Positions 13,882 through 17,533 of a stretch of 17,533 nt of DNA are shown one piece after another. The notes beneath the pieces are model-generated. The model searched no databases and was not told where the DNA came from. It saw only the letters and a program-made list of their open reading frames with translations. The stretch's first letter is position 1, and every line of letters starts with the position of its first letter. The DNA is from Anaerolineales bacterium (GTDB lineage: Bacteria > Chloroflexota > Anaerolineae > 4572-78 > J111): contig JAAUSP010000095.1 in the NCBI GenBank assembly GCA_012032575.1, positions 1 through 17,533 on the forward strand. Direction: 5' to 3'. A program made the translations under genes and the position numbers.

Positions 13882-16334
13882 TTTTTCATAAGGGGTAAAT
13901 AGGTTTTGGGCAGATTGCCAAACAGACTGGTGGTATAGGCGCTGCCGGCGTCGTGATTAACGGTCAGTGTGCCGCTTACGGGGGCCGAACCTCCGGCGGT
14001 AAAGGAGATGGTAATGGTGCAGCTCCCACCGGGGTTGAGTGTGGCCGGGCAATTGTTGGTTTGGGCAAAACCGGCACTGGCGACGATGCTGGTCACGGTG
14101 AGTGAGCCGGCGGTGATATTTTTTAATGTGACGGTTTGCGCCGGACTGACCGCGTTCTCGAAATACAAGACGGCCGGCGCGAGTGCGACCTCGCCGCTGT
14201 CAATCAGAACCCTGGAGGTAAAGGGGGCCAGGGTGAGGCTGCCGGTGAGCTGGTTCTGGTCTAAATCCAGATACTTTTTGTTGCCCAGGTTAACTACCTG
14301 GCTGGATTTGGTCTGGTTGTAAAAGATGACCGACAGCGGCGCGTCGCCGGGATTTTGATTGAACCAATGGGTTTTGGAGGCTGCATCCAGCCCGCTGTAC
14401 GCCTGCCATTGGGCCAGAGTTTTCGCTCCTTCGGCGTAGATGTGGCTGTTCTGGTAAGGGTTGAAGAAGTAGTTGTTGTTGGACGCAGCCAGCCTGGTTT
14501 TATTGTCGGCAACGAGGGTGCGCGTGTAGGCGTTCAGGCTGTAGAGAATGTTGCCGCTGAAGGGCTGCACCAGCGTGGGCGACTGGGTCAGGTTGACCTG
14601 CCCGCCGCTCATCGTGCCGAGACTGTTGGCATAAAGAGTGTTGCCGCTCATCTGCCCGGTCGAGTTCTGGTACAACACCCCGTGGACGGTGGAACTGAGC
14701 ACGGTATTGCCGGTAATTTCGACATTTTTGGAGTAGTGATCAATATAGAGGCCAAAGCCAAACAAGGATTTGTAGGTGGTATTGGCTCCATCGGTGTTGC
14801 CGATGGTGTTGATAATGAGGTTGGTGCGGATAGCCAGATTATAAACGCTGGTGCTGCTGAGATTGCCGCTGCCAAAAGTGCGGATGCCGCCGCAGTCGCC
14901 TTTGGCGTAACAGGCCTCGCTGATGACATTGTTTTCAAAGGTGTTGGTGTGACCAAACACATCAATGCCGTTGTAGCCGGTCCGCTCCAGGCGGTTGTAG
15001 CGGAAGGTGTTGTTGTTGCCGGTATCGGCCGCCTGGCCGACCTTCACCCGGATACCATCGCCATCCTCGGTGCAAAAGCCGCCGCTGTCGTCGGTATCGC
15101 AGCCCATGCCTGAGGCGTTGAGGTTTTCGATCAGGGCGACATTCCTGACCTGATTATCCTCAAACAACGACTGCCGGGCATAGGTATCAATTCCCCGCTG
15201 ATTGGCCCCGTCAATAAGGTTGTTCGACACCTGGAGACTATACCCGCCGCGCCAACCGGCCGGGCGGCCATCCAGCGGGTCATACACCCACGTCGCCAGG
15301 TTGATGCCGACGTTGTTCACGTCTTTGATGGTATTGTTCCTGATAATGACATTGTTCAGCTCGTAATGATCGAAATTGGTGGGCGAGGCAATGCCGTGGC
15401 GATACCAGTTTTTGACCTCGAAGTTGTCTATGATGACATAGGCGACGCTTTGATACAGGTCGCGCCCCAGGAGAATGCCGCCCCAACTGCGGGTATCGTT
15501 TTGGGTAATAACCGAGCCTTCGATGTTGCTGGGGGCGCTGCTGGCGTAAAGATAGACCGTGCGGGTGGCCGGGTTATAGTACCACTCGCCGTCCTGGTCG
15601 AGTGTGCTCAGGTGGTTGCTTAACCAGTAACCCCAACCGGCGCAGTTGCCGGCCCAGCAGTCATTGTTGGCGCTAAAGGTGAGGGTATCGCCGCTGTCGG
15701 CGCTGACCTGGCGGTTGAGCAGATACCAGCGCATGCCCTTGATATGGGCAATGGCGCCGGTCCAGTCGAGGTCCGGCAGTTCGGGGTCATTGATCTGTTT
15801 GGCGGCGGGCTGGCTGTTGATGGTGCTGTAACCGTTATCAAAGCCGGTCTCGCCGATATTGGGCCAGCGGCCAAACGGCAATCGCTGCCCATTGCGGAAG
15901 AGCTGGTTCAGGCCGTTGGGAAAATCGCCGGCGGAGAGAACGGCGCTGTAGATTGGCCCGCTGCCGCTCCAACCGCCGATGGCTTTTGAGCCGGAAATAA
16001 CCGGTTTATTGGCGCAGCCGGCTGCCGGATACGCGCCAAAGGTGATAGGGCTACCGGCGCTGCCCGACTCTTCGATGCGCAGCACCTCACCCTGCCAGGT
16101 ATCGCCGCATTTGAACAGCACGGTGTCGCCCGGCTGCAAGCTGAGCGAGTTGACTTTGGCAATGGTTTGGAAAGGGCCGCCTGGTCCGGGGCTGGCTGAC
16201 AGCCCGCTGTTGCTGTCCGCGCCGTCGCTGAACGAGACATAATAGGTGGTGTTGGCGGCATAACCGGGTGCGGCAGTGGTCCAGACTAAAAACAGGCTGA
16301 TGAGACAGATAAGCCAGAGCGGTGTCTTTGACAT
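13878..16334 (-). CDS. Secreted right-handed parallel beta-helix protein with Ig-like C-terminal domain
   Basis: An 818-residue exported protein. The start is ATG 16334 with AGGAG about 7 bases upstream. Signal peptide MSKTPLWLICLISLFLVWTT and a likely cut after GYA. The mature part opens with YYVSFSDGADSNSG and FQTIAKVNSLSLQPGDTVLF, typical of DUF1565/pectate-lyase-like helices. The middle (about 290-600) has many NN-x-I/V-x-x-N ladders such as NNVIIRNNTIKDVNNVGINL and NAIRTN-like turns, as in polysaccharide-binding or -cleaving beta-helix proteins. At about 715-805 is an Ig-like domain of the ASPM/SPD-2/Hydin or choice-of-anchor type (LKNITAGSLTVTSIVASAGF, then NCPATLNPGGSCTITISF). The end is KTYLPLMKK. 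No catalytic set can be named, so enzyme or adhesin remain equally possible. Intact frame. A repeat element supplies its stop codon. Confidence 0.9.
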   Translation of the reverse strand: MSKTPLWLICLISLFLVWTTAAPGYAANTTYYVSFSDGADSNSGLSASPGPGGPFQTIAKVNSLSLQPGDTVLFKCGDTWQGEVLRIEESGSAGSPITFGAYPAAGCANKPVISGSKAIGGWSGSGPIYSAVLSAGDFPNGLNQLFRNGQRLPFGRWPNIGETGFDNGYSTINSQPAAKQINDPELPDLDWTGAIAHIKGMRWYLLNRQVSADSGDTLTFSANNDCWAGNCAGWGYWLSNHLSTLDQDGEWYYNPATRTVYLYASSAPSNIEGSVITQNDTRSWGGILLGRDLYQSVAYVIIDNFEVKNWYRHGIASPTNFDHYELNNVIIRNNTIKDVNNVGINLATWVYDPLDGRPAGWRGGYSLQVSNNLIDGANQRGIDTYARQSLFEDNQVRNVALIENLNASGMGCDTDDSGGFCTEDGDGIRVKVGQAADTGNNNTFRYNRLERTGYNGIDVFGHTNTFENNVISEACYAKGDCGGIRTFGSGNLSSTSVYNLAIRTNLIINTIGNTDGANTTYKSLFGFGLYIDHYSKNVEITGNTVLSSTVHGVLYQNSTGQMSGNTLYANSLGTMSGGQVNLTQSPTLVQPFSGNILYSLNAYTRTLVADNKTRLAASNNNYFFNPYQNSHIYAEGAKTLAQWQAYSGLDAASKTHWFNQNPGDAPLSVIFYNQTKSSQVVNLGNKKYLDLDQNQLTGSLTLAPFTSRVLIDSGEVALAPAVLYFENAVSPAQTVTLKNITAGSLTVTSIVASAGFAQTNNCPATLNPGGSCTITISFTAGGSAPVSGTLTVNHDAGSAYTTSLFGNLPKTYLPLMKK

Positions 16335-16476
16335 AGCGAAGCTCCTGTACCGTTGACGGGTTGATTTTGTTTCCCCTTGTATGTCTGTAGCTGTGGAGAA
16401 AAGTTACGGGCAGGTAGCTTAAAAAGGGATTCCAGGCCCCCTAACTTTGGGGGGTTTTAGAGAGATATTCCCGGAA

Positions 16477-16505
16477 TTGACATTTATAGATTACTCTGAT
16501 ATACT
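16477..16505 (+). promoter_or_regulatory. Consensus promoter for the cspA leader
   Basis: TTGACA (16477-16482), a 17-base spacer and TATACT (16500-16505). Right at the expected start is a 6-bp hairpin CTACTC-AAC-GAGTAG (16504-16518). The leader to ATG 16647 would be about 135 bases. Confidence 0.8.
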
Positions 16506-16549
16506 ACTCAACGAGTAGGAAGAAGAAAGTATCTGTTCGGTTTTACAGC

Positions 16550-16583
16550 GACCGCCAGGTTTTCAGGCGGTCATTTGTTTTTT
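16550..16583 (+). terminator. Hairpin and T-run inside the cold-shock leader (attenuator or sRNA end)
   Basis: GACCGCC (16550-16556) pairs perfectly with GGCGGTC (16566-16572) around a 9-base loop, followed by ATTTG and six T (16578-16583). It lies between the promoter and the cold-shock gene, so it would stop some or all transcripts about 70 bases after the start. It is either a regulated attenuator or the end of a short RNA. Confidence 0.6.
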
Positions 16584-16646
16584 CCCGGTAGTACCCCTCT
16601 TTGACCTATCTTTAATTTTTTTTATACTTTAAGGAGTCACATTATC

Positions 16647-16856
16647 ATGTCTGAACGAGTTCAAGGTACGGTCAAATGGTTTAACGCCGGCAAGGGCTAT
16701 GGCTTCATTTCCCGCGAAGGCGGCGAAGATGTCTTTGTCCATTTTTCCGCGCTTCAAGCTGAAGGGTTTCGTACCTTAGAAGAAGGGCAGCAGGTCGAAT
16801 TTACCATCGAGCGCGGCCCCAAAGGTTTGCAGGCCACCCAGGTTGTAACCCGGTAA
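16647..16856 (+). CDS. cspA: Cold-shock protein (CspA family)
   Basis: A 69-residue single-stranded nucleic-acid-binding RNA chaperone of the OB-fold cold-shock family. RNP1 is [11 protein letters not shown] (about residues 15-25) and RNP2 is DVFVHFSAL (about 29-37). The opening [16 protein letters not shown] and the closing GLQATQVV are typical, and the length is standard. The start is ATG 16647 with AAGGAG (16631-16636) 10 bases upstream. It is a single gene with a long 5' leader that carries a promoter and an internal hairpin, as in cold-shock genes controlled after transcription begins. The symbol denotes the family; which paralogue it is cannot be told. Confidence 0.95.
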   Translation: MSERVQGTVKWFNAGKGYGFISREGGEDVFVHFSALQAEGFRTLEEGQQVEFTIERGPKGLQATQVVTR

Positions 16857-16900
16857 ACGGGCTGCGCCGCTAACAAACCGAATACCGATTATATCGTCTC

Positions 16901-16934
16901 AAAGCGCGGGAAATCCTCCCGCGCTTTCTATTTT
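16901..16934 (+). terminator. Rho-independent terminator of the cold-shock gene
   Basis: An 11-bp perfect stem AAAGCGCGGGA (16901-16911) with loop AATCC, followed by CTATTTT. It lies about 45 bases after the stop codon. Confidence 0.88.
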
Positions 16935-16943
16935 AAAGCCAGG

Positions 16944-17091
16944 GTAACTACTCAGCCATGTCATTTCGACCCGCCAAGCGGGGAGAAATCTCCGAGGCCG
17001 ATGTAGCGTGGCAGGGACGCTTCGCGTTGGCCTACGGCCTCGAAACCTGCCCTGAGCCTGTCGAAGGATGACATGAGGGCTGAGTAGTTAC
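16944..17091 (+). repeat. 148-bp MITE-like element with terminal inverted repeats
   Basis: It begins GTAACTACTCAGCCATGTCA and ends with the reverse complement of GTAACTACTCAGCC, about 22 bp of inverted repeat in all with a small gap. The inside contains GAGAAATCTCCGAGGCCGATG, the words CCTGAGCCTGTCGAAGG common in dispersed bacterial palindromes, and no gene. A shorter copy in the opposite orientation ends at 13881. No clear target duplication is seen. The 100 bases beyond it (17092-17192) hold a tandem AATCTGTG pair and nothing else that I can support. Confidence 0.75.
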
Positions 17092-17192
17092 AGTATTTTG
17101 TGAAATCTGTGTAATCTGTGGTTGAAAATTTTTGAACTGCGTAACTCCTATTAAAGCCCGATTAATCCGATGCGGACCTGATTGATGGCATC

Positions 17193-17533
17193 TCACCGAT
17201 TCAACCCCGGCGGATCAATCCCGCTGACCAGCACTTCACCGGCGGCGGTGATGATGACTTCCGCCGCCGGTACGGCTTGCAGATCGCTCAGGCTGTAGCG
17301 CGGGGTGAGAAAGTGGACGGTTTTGTTGGCCGACCCGCGCAAATCGCGGGCCAGATGCTGCCCGGCTTCATAGCGACCGGCAATCAACCCATCCAGGCAG
17401 GCCAGCAGTTCGGCGGCTTCGGGCATTTGCTGAATTTCAGCCCAGGTAAAGCCGCTTAAAAGCAAAGTGCTCAGGCTGGTTTCCTGGCGCACCCGCCGCA
17501 GTAGCTGGAGCAAAAGGCAAACGCTGCTGCAAC
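17193..17533 (-). CDS. Radical-SAM / 4Fe-4S activase-like protein, C-terminal part, cut by window edge
   Basis: Matches the C-terminal half of the NrdG-like single-cluster radical-SAM activating proteins: LLQLLRRVRQETSLSTLLLS, then GFTWAEIQ, GLIAGRYEAGQHLARDLRGS, ANKTVHFLTPRY and AAGEVLVSGIDP. The Cys-rich cluster motif (CxxxCxxC) would lie further upstream and is outside the window. The frame visible from TTG 17513 would be an artefact: at the GG on the plus strand at 17516-17517 one base appears missing, and restoring it reads AAAFALLLQLLRRVRQ, the expected helix before this region. The protein therefore continues beyond 17533. Its partner glycyl-radical enzyme is not in the window. Confidence 0.72.
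   Translation of the reverse strand, partial: CSSVCLLLQLLRRVRQETSLSTLLLSGFTWAEIQQMPEAAELLACLDGLIAGRYEAGQHLARDLRGSANKTVHFLTPRYSLSDLQAVPAAEVIITAAGEVLVSGIDPPGLNR

Noticed and set aside
14355..15113. Plus-strand frame of 252 codons
   Set aside because: Antisense to the parallel beta-helix ladder; its Val/Gly-rich composition is that of the complement.
16601..16628. TTGACC-N16-TATACT just before the cold-shock gene as its main promoter
   Set aside because: The predicted start falls inside the AAGGAG ribosome site, which would be removed from the mRNA; the upstream promoter at 16477 is better.
17101..17125. Tandem AATCTGTG as a CRISPR-like or iteron repeat
   Set aside because: Only two copies, 10 bases apart, of a word commonly seen in intergenic DNA.

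Overview
The window looks like chromosomal DNA of a Chloroflexota (probably Anaerolineae-like) bacterium. This is inferred from content, not from a marker gene. The clues are an auracyanin/plastocyanin-like copper lipoprotein, a secreted beta-helix protein ending in a YLPL-type C-terminus, an F420-type (LLM) oxidoreductase, a tail of a MalT/LuxR-type regulator, and dispersed palindromic repeats. There is no rRNA, tRNA, CRISPR array or recognisable phage gene. I found no convincing new multi-gene system. The unusual signals are repeats, gene remnants, promoter/leader architecture and a heavy load of single-base frameshifts.

Layout. 1-2103 (-): a methyl-accepting chemotaxis protein, cut by the window edge and frameshifted near its C-terminus. 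2192-3236: a complete IS1595-type insertion sequence with matching ends, inserted just upstream of that gene. 3478-4844 (-): a two-gene unit (SGNH hydrolase, then alpha/beta-hydrolase esterase) ending in a perfect terminator. 4960-5598 (-): a SAM-dependent methyltransferase. 5690-6355 (-): a glyoxalase-like protein that appears to be transcribed without a leader. 6549-7025 (+): the copper lipoprotein. 7184-7387 (+): a small CxxC protein. 7465-8176 (-): a decayed dihydrolipoamide acyltransferase (E2) fragment lacking both ends. 8354-9077 (+): a kinase-fold-like protein. 9182-10130 (-): the LLM oxidoreductase. 10173-10498 (-): a STAS anti-anti-sigma-like protein. 10735-12738 (-): a large membrane acyltransferase with an SGNH domain. 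12885-13049 (-): the tail of a LuxR regulator. 13078-13674 (-): a TetR regulator with a near-consensus promoter and operator. 13878-16334 (-): the secreted beta-helix protein. 16647-16856 (+): a cold-shock protein with a long structured leader. 17193-17533 (-): a radical-SAM activase-like C-terminal part, cut by the right edge.

Most genes are single units with their own promoters or terminators; the only clear short operon is the SGNH hydrolase/esterase pair. Several promoters match TTGACA-N17-TATAAT closely. At least eight genes are broken by small indels, and at least seven of these lie in mono-nucleotide runs where one base restores a family-typical protein. These genes are therefore described over their full reconstructed span. 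Sequencing or assembly error is the leading explanation, although the E2 and LuxR fragments are also truncated and so are genuine remnants.
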